Source: Deltaproteobacteria bacterium
GTDB lineage: Bacteria > Desulfobacterota > Binatia > UBA1149 > JAJCZL01
Length of the DNA: 64,000 nucleotides
Assembly: GCA_029262415.1 (NCBI GenBank)
Contig: JAJCZL010000067.1
Coordinates: 1 to 64,000 of the forward strand
Reading direction: 5' to 3'
Both the position numbers and the translations under genes were made by a program. The notes beneath the pieces were generated by a model that did not search any database, was not told the DNA's origin, and was given only the letters and a program-made list of their open reading frames with translations. This document shows positions 7,382 through 16,615 of this stretch, one piece after another (the first letter of the stretch is position 1; every line of letters starts with the position of its first letter).

Positions 7382-9901
7382 TCAATGCCGTAGGAAGTTG
7401 TCGGTAGCCGCGATGCCCATCCCGGCATTGCCGATCGGACCGAAGGGGCGATACACACGCCAATCGACAACCGCTGAGCCGTCGGTTTCGTAGGCACGTA
7501 CCTCAGGAGTACCGCCTTCGGCAGGAGCCAAAAGGATTTCTCCCTTGCCATCGAGATCGACATCGGCCACCGCGATGCGTACTCCGGTGGGGTAGGCGGC
7601 GTCGGCGGGTATGAAGTTTACCGGTGATACGCCGCCCGCAGGGATGAAATCACTCAAGTCGCCCTTGAAAGCTTTAATGCGGATCGTACCTGCAGTCGCC
7701 GGTGCGGTCACTACTTCGTTGCGGCCGTCTCCGTCCAGATCACCGATGGCCACCGATACTCCTCTCGTCTCGAGACCGTAGACCGTGCGCGCGACAATCT
7801 GGGCGCCGGCTCCACCGCTGCAAGTGCCGAGGCCCATCGAGGAGCAATCGGAGTCTTTGTTGCAGGCAACCGTGATATCCAATGAACAGCTTCTCGCGGA
7901 ATACACCCGGACTTCGGGGAATCCATCCACCGGAGCAACAACGACCTCGGCTTTACCGTCGCCGCGGATGTCACCGACGGCGACCGAAGCGCCGTCGGCA
8001 TCTATCAGCGTAGTGCCCGAACCGACCGTGTCCGTGGAACGGAATACGAAGAAGCTGTCTACCAAAGCCCAATCTTCACGGCTGGTCACCGGGTCGACGT
8101 CAAGCAGGCTGAATACCAACGCTTGGACATCCCCGGTTGCCGAATTAGCCTGCGTGGTGATGATCTCCTGCACTCCGGAGCCGTCCAAATTGCCGGCAGC
8201 AACGTTCACACCGCCACTGTAACTTCCACCGAAAGGTTTGAAAGAAGCAAGCGGTGCTCGTCGCCGCGAAGCCCGTAGGATGACGATGGAGCTGTTGTCA
8301 CCGCCGTGTCCGGCACCGACGGCTAGACGTAGGTGACCTGGAGTGGCGACGTCCACGCTATCGATCACGGCCAAAGAGGGTAGGCCGTTACGCACGCCAC
8401 GCAGAACGTCAGTTCCGGGGGCACGACGCTTCCCCTTGAAGTTGGCGCCGCGTATATGCAGCTCGCGTCCGTGACGCCAAGTCGCGATGAAGACGCGCGT
8501 TTCGATTCCCCGCCGACCGTTTACCCGAAGAATTTCCGAGCCATCGACTCCCGAAAGCATGCGTACGCCGCCCGCACCGCGCCGCCCGCGGGGGGCATCG
8601 CCGGGTACGCCGACGAGAACATCGGAAATGCCGTCTCCGTCGAAATCAACTCCCCCTTCCAGGGCCTGTCCCATGCGCATGTTCCGGCGGTCTCCATCGA
8701 GACTCCAGACGACCGATCCATCGGCCGCGGACAGAGCATGAATTCGGCCGGCTTCCGAGACACTGTTGTTGTTGGCCGCCGGCGCCGAAGAGACGAGGTC
8801 GGGCTGGTTATCACCGTTGATATCGCCGAGCGCGACAAGCGCGGTCCCGAAGGACGAAGCGACCAGCGGTGTCGGTTCGGTGAACGTGCGCAGTACGGTT
8901 CCCGTGGCCGAATAGCGAAAGGCGGCACCCGCCCTGCTGACTCCTCCGGGATCGAAGCCCGGTGCTCCGACGAAGAACTCGGTTGTTAAAGCACCGCCGA
9001 GATCACGCGCTGCTCGTACACTTCGCCCGAGCCGGTCTTCGGCGAGTCCGTCGATGCGGAGAATCTGAGTCGTGAGCGAGACCCCGGAAAGAATCTTGAC
9101 CACCCCGTTGTCTAGCTGGCCGCCGGCGTTGGCAACATTAGAAGCGACAATCAGGTCGGCGATCTGATCACCATCGACGTCGCCAATGCGGGTGAGCGTA
9201 CTACCCCAACGGTCGAACTCCATTTCGCCGAAAGTGGAATCGAGAATTGTTCCATCGCTACCGGAAACGACAAAGGCTGCACCGCGCCGTTCGTTGGCAA
9301 TTTTGGCGCCACCCGCGCCGACGAGAAGGTCGTCTACCAGGTCACCGTCGAAGTCATGGATAGCAATGATGGCTTCACCGAGATTTGCGAATGCAGTCTG
9401 ACCTTCGACCGTGAACAGTTCTCCGTTGGTAGAAGAATGGACCTCGAGTTTGCCGGCGCTGCTGGTTTCGCCGCCACCCGGCTCGGCACGATTCCAACCC
9501 TGTGATCCGATGGCGAACTCGTCGCCTGAGGTACCGTCGAGGTCCGCTAAGAACGCCATCGCCGTACCCAGGAACTGCCTGGTAGTGCTACCCTTGAAGC
9601 GTGCGAGGAGGGAGCCGTCGGCGCCCGAACGTACGTCAACGATACCGGCCTTGCGGTTCTCGCCAACGCGTGCGCAGGGCGAACCGACCGCAAAGTCAGC
9701 GATACCGTCGCCGTTGTAGTCGCCGCCTACGGCAAGGCTGCGTCCAGTCTCGTCGCCGGGGCCGTCACAGTTAACCGTGACCGCTCGTAGGTCCGCGGCC
9801 GAACAGAGTACGAGAAGGATGGCCAGCGCGGACGGGAGAGCGAGCGACGAGCAAGAGCTGCGGACAACCGCACGGGTTCGAGACGATTCAGTTCTTATCA
9901 T
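7382..9901 (-). CDS. Secreted FG-GAP/VCBS repeat protein
   Basis: 839 residues from ATG 9901. The start was chosen because residues 1-40 are a typical signal peptide (basic RTESSRTR, hydrophobic LALPSALAILLVLCS); the frame is open to 10447, but that extension is low-complexity and overlaps decayed gene remains. The body is a run of about ten FG-GAP/integrin-alpha-like blades with Ca-binding loops (DYNGDGIADF, DVDGDQIADL, DFDGDGISDV, DLDGDGRNEV), consistent with one or two beta-propellers. A Cys-containing insert (CNKDSDCSS) lies in the C-terminal half. Probably exported, with a surface or binding role. It ends 22 bases from the convergent membrane-protein gene. Confidence 0.85.
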   Translation of the reverse strand: MIRTESSRTRAVVRSSCSSLALPSALAILLVLCSAADLRAVTVNCDGPGDETGRSLAVGGDYNGDGIADFAVGSPCARVGENRKAGIVDVRSGADGSLLARFKGSTTRQFLGTAMAFLADLDGTSGDEFAIGSQGWNRAEPGGGETSSAGKLEVHSSTNGELFTVEGQTAFANLGEAIIAIHDFDGDLVDDLLVGAGGAKIANERRGAAFVVSGSDGTILDSTFGEMEFDRWGSTLTRIGDVDGDQIADLIVASNVANAGGQLDNGVVKILSGVSLTTQILRIDGLAEDRLGRSVRAARDLGGALTTEFFVGAPGFDPGGVSRAGAAFRYSATGTVLRTFTEPTPLVASSFGTALVALGDINGDNQPDLVSSAPAANNNSVSEAGRIHALSAADGSVVWSLDGDRRNMRMGQALEGGVDFDGDGISDVLVGVPGDAPRGRRGAGGVRMLSGVDGSEILRVNGRRGIETRVFIATWRHGRELHIRGANFKGKRRAPGTDVLRGVRNGLPSLAVIDSVDVATPGHLRLAVGAGHGGDNSSIVILRASRRRAPLASFKPFGGSYSGGVNVAAGNLDGSGVQEIITTQANSATGDVQALVFSLLDVDPVTSREDWALVDSFFVFRSTDTVGSGTTLIDADGASVAVGDIRGDGKAEVVVAPVDGFPEVRVYSARSCSLDITVACNKDSDCSSMGLGTCSGGAGAQIVARTVYGLETRGVSVAIGDLDGDGRNEVVTAPATAGTIRIKAFKGDLSDFIPAGGVSPVNFIPADAAYPTGVRIAVADVDLDGKGEILLAPAEGGTPEVRAYETDGSAVVDWRVYRPFGPIGNAGMGIAATDNFLRH

Positions 9902-10045
9902 GTTTGTAAGCTCACCAAGGCTGCGCAGAGCAGAGACTCCAGCCTCGAACACTGACTGACTTTGGGACTGCGAACAACCCCCAGCCGGGGGCGGCCAAGG
10001 CGCAGCACCCGGCACCGCAGATGCTGTGCGAGTCCGTAAGATACT

Positions 10046-10100
10046 GCCGCGATTTACACTTTCAACGTGGCGTGTCTGGTCTTTGGGTTCGCACTCTGTT
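10046..10100 (+). pseudogene. Remnant 3' end of a paralogue of the 6724-7359 membrane protein
   Basis: Reading 10046-10099 in one frame gives A-A-I-Y-T-F-N-V-A-C-L-V-F-G-F-A-L-C-W-I, then a TGA stop. This matches the last residues of the membrane protein at 6724-7359 (VIYAFDVACLIVFGFALGWI, stop) with one residue deleted and a few substitutions. The nucleotides also align, including some bases past the stop codon. Upstream, the frame is broken by a TAA at 10037-10039. Amino-acid conservation across a 3-base deletion suggests a once-functional paralogue rather than chance. Confidence 0.7.
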
Positions 10101-10404
10101 GGATCTGAACCTTCGCCGGGAGTGGGTACCGTCCGAGTCTCTACAACGCGTTCAGCGACAAGAAGACGTTGTACCGAAGGGCGCTGGCCAGTGTCGTCGA
10201 TCGACTCAAAGCCGGGGTGGGAGCACCACTGTCGATCGAGCCCGCTCTGAGTCGGGGTCTCAAGAACTTCTAGTGTGCCGCCCTCGAGATCTACTTCGCG
10301 CGCGATCAAACGAATCGAAGGCTGCGCAAGATGGCGCGTGACACCGTCGTTATCATCAGCCCTTAACGTCAATCCCCACGCTGGTGCCGCAGCTGGATCT
10401 GCGC
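10101..10404. other. Non-coding stretch between two gene remnants
   Basis: No open frame here has family resemblance, a ribosome-binding site or codon bias like its neighbours. Together with the adjacent remnants (10046-10100 and 10405-10641) it looks like decaying former coding DNA. Confidence 0.5.
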
Positions 10405-10641
10405 CGGCTGATCCGCCGCGTCCAGAAAGGCAATGATCTCCCCGCAAGCGGCGGAAACACCTCTGTTGCGAGCGGCCAAGACCTCCGCCGAGACGGAAAA
10501 CGACAGGGGGTTGACCACTCCCGTCTGCTGCGCGCTAAGGGCCTCCTGCAGGGTTCTCCTATTCTCGCGACAACACCCTTCGTCGACGACGATGATCTCG
10601 ACCTGCCACCGTGGGGTCGCCGCGATGGGCACCGCATCCGC
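10405..10641 (-). pseudogene. Fragment of a family 2 glycosyltransferase
   Basis: On the minus strand an open frame contains VEIIVVDEG, a gap of about 30 residues, then AARNRGVSAACGEIIAFLDA. This is the GT2 core: the UDP-sugar-binding VVDDGS strand, the N-RGVSAARN-like helix and the strand ending in the DXD-type metal motif, here degraded to LDAADQ. Both the N-terminal nucleotide-binding strand and everything after the DXD region are missing, and the frame stops at 10369. It is a truncated relic. The intact GT-C glycosyltransferase that follows suggests a formerly larger glycan locus. Confidence 0.65.
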
Positions 10642-11053
10642 ACCGGGCACGCACGCCCCCCTCCATTTCAGGAGATCTAAAGGGTTGAATGTCCCATGGC
10701 TTACCGCCACACTGGACAGCAATCGAGCCCGTCGCCACATGAGCATGCCTAAAATTATTGAACACTGCTCGCAACACATTGGGATGTTCGGAACAGCCGT
10801 GAAGGCCGCAACCGGTTATCTCCGCGAGTCTACAGTCACAACGTCTCTCCGCCTCACTTGGTCGGCACCAACCCCAGCTACATGACGCGTCCCGGGCAAG
10901 TATTGATCGATCTCGCCGGCGCCTGCCGAGACTGATCGCGACTCTCCCGGAGACGGAGGAAGCAGCGAAAGGTTCGACACCGTAGAACTGGAAACTTTGA
11001 ACACGCAGATGCATACCTCAGGTATCCTCGGGTGCCGTGGATACCAAGCCTTG
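10642..11053. other. Non-coding leader before the GT-C glycosyltransferase
   Basis: About 400 bases with no supported gene. The downstream glycosyltransferase frame is open back to a TTG at 10997, and an in-frame ATG at 11009 is an alternative start. No terminator or strong promoter was recognised. Confidence 0.4.
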
Positions 11054-12568
11054 ATGCGCAACCGTACGGTGCTTGCAGCCACCCTCGCGGTCTCGCTGTG
11101 CGTTGGAGTTTTCGTCGCCTCCCAGCTCGGTTCCCAGAGTCTGTGGATCGATGAAACCTTGACGGTGATGCCGGTACTCGAGGCCGAAAACCTTCAGTCG
11201 CTGGTCGATGGCGTTGTCAACTACGATACGCAGCCACCCGCCTCTCACTTTATCCTTTACGCACTCAAGGGCCTTTTGCCGCGCACTGAGTTTGGTCTTC
11301 GGCTCCCGTCCTTCATCTACATACAATCCGCGATTCTGGTCGGCCTCTTCGTCATTCGCCGCTACTGGGACACTGCGACCGCACTTTTATTCGCAAGCTT
11401 TTGCGAGATCAGCCCTTTGCTCGCGTTCTATTCCGCTGAGGCGCGCAATTACGGCCTATGGTTTCTTGCCTCTGTGGGTGCCTACGCACTGTTCGCGCGC
11501 TGGCTCGAATCTGCAGGACTGCTCCGAAGACCGGCAGACGGCAAAGCTATGGTGTGGGGCCTGGCCCTCGGCGCGGTGAACGCGGTTGGGCTTTGGACTC
11601 ACCTATTTCATGTATTCGTGATCGGTGGCCAGGTCGTCGCTCTCGCTGCCACGTCCTTTATTCACGCCCCTGAACGGCGCCTCTACGTGCTCGACCGGGC
11701 GACGTTGCGGTCGGCCGCCGCGTCGCTCGCGTTGACCTCCATCGCATTCTTACCGTGGCTCTGGGTAATCCTTAGGGAGGCAAGCCGTGGGGAAGCCGGC
11801 GTGCCGTGGATACGCCCCTTTGGGATCATGAACGGCCCCTACTACGTCTACGCGGCACACTTCGGTATGTCGTTCGGGCCCAACATGATCGAGCTCCACG
11901 AGAAGCCTTTCAACCTCATACTCACTGAACACCCTTTGGCGGTCGCAACCGCGGGCGCGGTCGTTTCTGGCACCCTGCTCGTCTACCTCGCACTCCTCAA
12001 AACGTGGGCAACCGAGCGAACCGGCCGCTGGCAACTGGTACCGCTTGCCCTCGCGCCTGCGGTGATGATTCTCCCGCCGCTCGCCTACGGCCTCGCGGCT
12101 AGTTTCCCCCTCCACATCCGGCACTTTCTGTTCGTGTGGCCGGTGCTGCCTCTGGTTTTGGCCCTCGGTGCTCTGCGCACCCGCTTTGGAGCGCTGGTGT
12201 ATGCCGCTGCGTTTGTGGTCGCGTCAATCTCAACGTTCAACCTGCTTGTCGACGAAAACTATTCCAAGGATGATGCGCGAGGCGCGGTCTCGTTCGCCGA
12301 GTCTAGCTCGCACGGAAAGGTGGTTATTCTCGGGGAAGCCGCGCGCTTTTATTGCTCACATGCGACGTGCTACCCGCGCAGCTTCCATGCGATCGAAGCG
12401 GACACCGATCATTTGTGGCTATTGTACAACCGAGGCTGGGCAAGTGAGAATCGCAAGTTTCTCGATAGGGTGGTTCACGCTGCGGAGAGTTCCGGCTTGC
12501 GCAAAGTACCGGTGGAAGCCGTCTTCCACGGCATCGAGTTGATGCACTGGAGCAAAGAAGGATCGTGA
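11054..12568 (+). CDS. GT-C fold (GT39/ArnT-like) membrane glycosyltransferase
   Basis: 504 residues from ATG 11054, chosen because it begins directly before the first membrane helix; ATG 11009 and TTG 10997 are alternatives and no start has a good ribosome site. About eleven hydrophobic segments are present. The first periplasmic loop has the GT-C acidic motif (WIDETLTV), then YDTQPPASHFILY, the D-xx-PP pattern typical of PMT/ArnT-like enzymes using polyprenyl-phosphate sugars. A soluble C-terminal region of about 100 residues follows. The stop overlaps the next gene's GTG (GTGA), indicating coupled translation with the UbiA-type enzyme, which could supply a lipid-linked donor sugar. Confidence 0.8.
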   Translation: MRNRTVLAATLAVSLCVGVFVASQLGSQSLWIDETLTVMPVLEAENLQSLVDGVVNYDTQPPASHFILYALKGLLPRTEFGLRLPSFIYIQSAILVGLFVIRRYWDTATALLFASFCEISPLLAFYSAEARNYGLWFLASVGAYALFARWLESAGLLRRPADGKAMVWGLALGAVNAVGLWTHLFHVFVIGGQVVALAATSFIHAPERRLYVLDRATLRSAAASLALTSIAFLPWLWVILREASRGEAGVPWIRPFGIMNGPYYVYAAHFGMSFGPNMIELHEKPFNLILTEHPLAVATAGAVVSGTLLVYLALLKTWATERTGRWQLVPLALAPAVMILPPLAYGLAASFPLHIRHFLFVWPVLPLVLALGALRTRFGALVYAAAFVVASISTFNLLVDENYSKDDARGAVSFAESSSHGKVVILGEAARFYCSHATCYPRSFHAIEADTDHLWLLYNRGWASENRKFLDRVVHAAESSGLRKVPVEAVFHGIELMHWSKEGS

Positions 12569-13446
12569 GCGTACGTACGGGGTTGCTGTTCGGATTGTTG
12601 CGCTGCGATCAGTGGGTCAAGAACGCTTTTGTATTCAGTGGCCTGCTCTTCAGCGGCCGCCTCACAGATCCCAACGCGATCGTCTCGGCGACCGCAGCAT
12701 TCGGGCTCTTCTGCACAGTCGCCAGCGCGGGCTATCTGCACAACGATATAAACGACGCGGATGCGGACCGCGCTCATCCCGATAAACGCAACCGACCGAT
12801 CGCATCGGGCCGTATCCAGCCTCGAACCGCCCGCGCACTGCAGATAATCCTGTTGGCGATCGGTTTCGGCGGAGCCCTGTTGCTCGATACCCGAATACTG
12901 GCGTTACTCGTTTTCTACGTGGTCTTGAATCTCGCCTACACACACACGCTCAAACACATCGTCGTACTCGACGTGATGATCATCGCAAGCGGATTCGTCA
13001 TGCGCGTGCTGGTGGGGTGCTTCGCCGTCGGGGCGCAGGCTTCGGCTTGGCTGCTACTCTGCACTTTCATGATCGCCTTGTTCCTGGGCTTCGGAAAGCG
13101 GCGAAACGAATTGATCGTGATGGGCAAGGACCATGATACGCACCGGCCGGTGCTGGGCCACTACGGCGTCAAATTCCTCGACCAGATGATCGCCGTCGTC
13201 AGTGCCGTCACCATCGTGTGCTACATCATGTACACCCTCTCGCCCGAGACCGAGGCACGGCACGGCAATACCAACCTGGTGTACACGGTGCCCTTCGTAC
13301 TCCATGGATTGTTCCGCTACGACTACCTCATTTACCAGCAGACCGATGGTGGTAATCCGACCGGAATCATCCTCCGCGACGTCCCGACAATCTTGACTGT
13401 CGCGGGTTGGGTACTGACCTGCGTGGCCATCCTGTACTGGACCTGA
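12565..13446 (+). CDS. UbiA family, decaprenyl-phosphate phosphoribosyltransferase-like
   Basis: 293 residues starting with GTG inside the GTGA overlap with the glycosyltransferase. The N-terminus RCDQWVKNAFVFSGLLFSG and the motif HNDINDADADRAHPDKRNRP match the branch of UbiA enzymes that transfers phosphoribose to polyprenyl phosphate (the mycobacterial Rv3806c type) rather than the quinone-prenylating branch; the Asp-rich motif binds Mg-pyrophosphate. About eight or nine membrane helices are visible. The product would be a lipid-linked pentose usable by the GT-C enzyme encoded just upstream. The family call is good; the exact product is inference. Confidence 0.8.
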   Translation: MSVRTGLLFGLLRCDQWVKNAFVFSGLLFSGRLTDPNAIVSATAAFGLFCTVASAGYLHNDINDADADRAHPDKRNRPIASGRIQPRTARALQIILLAIGFGGALLLDTRILALLVFYVVLNLAYTHTLKHIVVLDVMIIASGFVMRVLVGCFAVGAQASAWLLLCTFMIALFLGFGKRRNELIVMGKDHDTHRPVLGHYGVKFLDQMIAVVSAVTIVCYIMYTLSPETEARHGNTNLVYTVPFVLHGLFRYDYLIYQQTDGGNPTGIILRDVPTILTVAGWVLTCVAILYWT

Positions 13447-13502
13447 GACCCATGCCGCCTGGAATCTCCACAACGCTGGTGGCACAGCTGAGCTGCCGGG
13501 GA

Positions 13503-15476
13503 TCAGTCCAGATAGCCGAGCGCGCGGAGGTTCTCGAGTTGCCGCGCTGAGAATTCGGCATCTTGTGCTCCCCTTTCGGTTCGGTTCCAAAGCTCACGCC
13601 ACGTGCGGAGATGAACGGCCAGTTCACTGAGTAGTTCTGGTCGTTGCGAAGCCAGATTTACGTGCTCGCCTGGATCTGTTTGTAGGTCGTAGAGCTCATC
13701 GTTCCCCAACCCGTCAGCCTCGGCGATCAGTTTGTATCTACCGAGCCGCACGTAGCCCCGTCGTCCAAGAAGGTCACCGAACAAAGGGCGGGGTTCTTCG
13801 GGCTCAGCCGTCGGTTGGGGAACGCGAGAAATCATGCCGGAAAGATCCAGGGCGGGACGTGGCTCCGCGACGTCGAGCCTACCGAACCTAGCCGGCATAT
13901 CGACGCCGGCCAAACTCAGAAGGGTCGGAGCCGCGTCGATCAGACTTACAGGTGTGGTGATTACCCGGCCCGCTGCCACGACTGGTGGATAGCGAATGAT
14001 CAGCGGGACGTGGATCGATTCCTGGTACAGGGTCTTGCTGTGCTTCCAGTGCCCATGCTCGAAGAACTCGTCGCCGTGATCTGCAACGACTGCGAGCAAC
14101 GTGTCGTCGTAAATCCCATACCGGCTCAAAGCCGTTGTAAGCTTGGCGAACTGCCCATCAACAAACGCGATCTCACCATCGTAGAGAGAAACCAGCCGTT
14201 CGACCGGAAGCTCATTGATGACATCCCTGGCCGCACCGTAGACATGGGCATTGAGCACTTCGTAGTCGATACGATCTGCGGGAGGTCCGCGCGGCGTAAA
14301 TGCGCGATCATAAGGTGGCGGAGGATTATAGAGGTCGTGGACATCCCAGAAGTGCACGAACAAGAACAACGGCCGAGTTCTTCCGCGACGGTTCCACTTC
14401 TCTAGATAGCCGGTTACAGACTCAAGCAACGCAGGACTGGTGACGCATCGTTTCTTGTGTACCTTGCAGGCCGAGGACACAGAGAAATCATCGTAGTAGT
14501 CAAAGCCCTGAATGTGTCCGCACTCCGCTTCCATATAGCCCGTCATAACGAAACCCGCAGTTTCAAAGCCTCGCGAGCGAAATGTCTCCGCTAACGTGAT
14601 CACGCGCCGGTGCAGACGTTGGCCTAGCTTAGTAACCACTCCGTGAGCGGCCGGTGGAAGACCTGTAAAAAGCGAGAGGTGAGTAGGGAGAGTCCACGAA
14701 CTCGGTGAAGACACGTCGGCAAAGCGCGCCCCCTCGGTGGCAAAGCGATCAAGGTTGGGCGTGGTGTTGCGTTCGTAACCGTACGCGCTGACGTGATCCG
14801 CGCGTAAGGTATCGATCGAGACCAACACCACGGCGGCAGGATACCCCGCCGTGGTCCTTGCGGGCTCGAGCTGGGGCTGAGCGCGTAGACCGAGGATTGC
14901 CGCTACCAAGATCACAACGAGCGCAGAGGTGAGTACCAAAGTGGAGGCAACTGACTGCGCACGGACATTCAGAAACTCGGCGAGTTTACTCGCGGCGACC
15001 CAAAGGAGCACCCAGAGCACGCCCCCGGCGGTGAGTGCCACCGCCGCAGCCATCGCGGGCGCAAGCGTGCCGGACTCGGTCAGACGAAAGTAGATGTCGG
15101 GGCAGAGGTCCAACGCAACAGTTGCGGAAAGTGCCGCCGACAAGGGGGAGAACCCTGACCCGGTGAGGCGCACAATAACGTATGCTGAGCCCGCAACAAC
15201 AAACACCAGAGCGGCCGGCGCGATAAGGAACTGCAGCGCCGAAGGCGCCCACCATAAGTCGAACGGACGATCCAACACGACCGCACACCAGGACTTTGTA
15301 GTGCTTGACAACGGAAGCGCTTCACACGAGGTCCGTACGAGCCAGGCCGCACCGAACTGACGTGGTCGTGCGGCTCCCGTCGAAATCGTGAACCACGCAG
15401 TTCGCATCGCAACCGCGAGCACCGTGACGGCCGCAACCTGCAGAAAGTCAAAAAGTATGTTGTGTCGTGCGCGCAA
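13503..15476 (-). CDS. Membrane-anchored sulfatase/phosphoethanolamine-transferase-like enzyme
   Basis: 657 residues from TTG 15476; the next ATG is at codon 24, so the start is uncertain. Residues 1-215 hold about five membrane segments and the rest is an alkaline-phosphatase-superfamily domain. Metal-site motifs are visible: LVSIDTLRADHVSAYGYERN and, near the C-terminus, VVADHGDEFFEHGHWKH. At the nucleophile site the sequence is WTLPTHLSLFTG, so the sulfatase signature C/S-x-P-x-R is replaced by T-x-P-x-H. It therefore cannot form formylglycine and may be a phosphatase or transferase. It converges on the UbiA-type gene. Confidence 0.78.
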   Translation of the reverse strand: MRARHNILFDFLQVAAVTVLAVAMRTAWFTISTGAARPRQFGAAWLVRTSCEALPLSSTTKSWCAVVLDRPFDLWWAPSALQFLIAPAALVFVVAGSAYVIVRLTGSGFSPLSAALSATVALDLCPDIYFRLTESGTLAPAMAAAVALTAGGVLWVLLWVAASKLAEFLNVRAQSVASTLVLTSALVVILVAAILGLRAQPQLEPARTTAGYPAAVVLVSIDTLRADHVSAYGYERNTTPNLDRFATEGARFADVSSPSSWTLPTHLSLFTGLPPAAHGVVTKLGQRLHRRVITLAETFRSRGFETAGFVMTGYMEAECGHIQGFDYYDDFSVSSACKVHKKRCVTSPALLESVTGYLEKWNRRGRTRPLFLFVHFWDVHDLYNPPPPYDRAFTPRGPPADRIDYEVLNAHVYGAARDVINELPVERLVSLYDGEIAFVDGQFAKLTTALSRYGIYDDTLLAVVADHGDEFFEHGHWKHSKTLYQESIHVPLIIRYPPVVAAGRVITTPVSLIDAAPTLLSLAGVDMPARFGRLDVAEPRPALDLSGMISRVPQPTAEPEEPRPLFGDLLGRRGYVRLGRYKLIAEADGLGNDELYDLQTDPGEHVNLASQRPELLSELAVHLRTWRELWNRTERGAQDAEFSARQLENLRALGYLD

Positions 15477-16132
15477 GTAAGCCGATTCCGACCGGTTCAG
15501 CGGTCACGACCTATCCTCCCAGTGGTAGGCCGCGCCGGGGCGAACGGTCACGGTTGTATGCGCCTGTGCACGGGGCAAGGCAATCCAGGCCCGACGCAAG
15601 ACAGAGGCGCAGATCCTCGCAGCGGCGATGGCGTTGAGTGAAACCACAGCTCCGCAGACCGCCGCCGACATCCCGATACGCGTTCCAACACGGTGTAGAA
15701 GGGATGTAGTTCACGCAGACAGCGTAAGGCCCTGCATTTGTCCGTCGTCGCTGTCGTGGCCTTCACCGTCGTCGTCAACCGACATACAGGCCTGCTCGGC
15801 AGGACACGTACCATTGCAGACAAGGGCGTCCTCCGCGCCGCACCGCACGATCGTCGAACACTCGGCTTTGCAGTCAAGATCGACTAGGTCGTTACCAACC
15901 GCCGAGCGCAACGGCCTGCGGCATCCGAAACACTCGTTTACGAAAAGGCCTGCCGGAGAAACCCTCCGCATGCGAAACATAATTTCTTCCGCCGAGCCGC
16001 TTATCGAATCGTCACGCGTGCCTAACCAAGGCACCTGCCAATCGGCGTGACACCGATCCGGGGTGTGGTCCCGGCGATCGAGCGCCTAACGCGAGGCTTG
16101 GCGTCGAGCGGGCACACTAGTAGGCTACGAGA
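15477..16132. other. Intergenic region with a possible Cys-rich relic
   Basis: No confidently real gene in about 650 bases. On the minus strand, 15711-16034 could encode 107 residues with a Cys pattern (CKAECSTIVRCGAED, then CNGTCPAEQACM) of the kind seen in small secreted Cys-rich proteins. It lacks a signal peptide and a ribosome site, so it may be a relic or chance. Confidence 0.35.
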
Positions 16133-16591
16133 ATGGGCCGCATTGAAAATGACCCCCAGGTTCGGCTGCTCCGTTGTGCTTTTCTCCTCGGCGCCATTAC
16201 GGATGGACTCGCCCTCATCCCAATGTTGGTGCCGGACATGGCAGCCGTCCTCTGGGGTTTCAGCGATTTAACCGGAAGCTATCGCTTCGCCATGGGCTAT
16301 GGCGCGTCGCTCATGCTCGGCTGGACGGTGCTGCTCGTGTGGGCCTATCAACGTCCGCTCGAACGCCGTTTCGTAGCAGCGCTTACGGTCCTCGTGATCT
16401 ACGGGCTCGTCGCCACTGAGGTGTTCGCTGTGGTCTCGGGGGCTATGCCCGCCTGGCGCATGGTTCCTACCTGGTGCCTTCAGACAGCGCTGCTGGCGTT
16501 GTTCGCGACGGCCTACCACTATCGGACCGTCCGCAGCTGGGTTACCGCATGGCAAGGCACTGAAGGTGACGCTACCGACCATGCGTTGTAA
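16133..16591 (+). CDS. Small four-helix membrane protein, unknown function
   Basis: 152 residues from ATG 16133. Four hydrophobic segments are clear (about 13-40, 48-68, 80-102 and 112-130), followed by a short polar tail. The layout resembles small DoxX-like or DUF-type four-helix membrane proteins, but no family motif is certain. It lies 24 bases before the Dyp peroxidase gene and probably shares its transcript. No function is proposed. Confidence 0.65.
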   Translation: MGRIENDPQVRLLRCAFLLGAITDGLALIPMLVPDMAAVLWGFSDLTGSYRFAMGYGASLMLGWTVLLVWAYQRPLERRFVAALTVLVIYGLVATEVFAVVSGAMPAWRMVPTWCLQTALLALFATAYHYRTVRSWVTAWQGTEGDATDHAL

Positions 16592-16615
16592 GTATTGCAA
16601 GATTCGGAGAGACGC

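Noticed and set aside
9902-10447. N-terminal extension of the FG-GAP protein
   Set aside because: The extra 182 codons lack domain similarity, precede the signal peptide and run through decayed paralogue sequence on the other strand.
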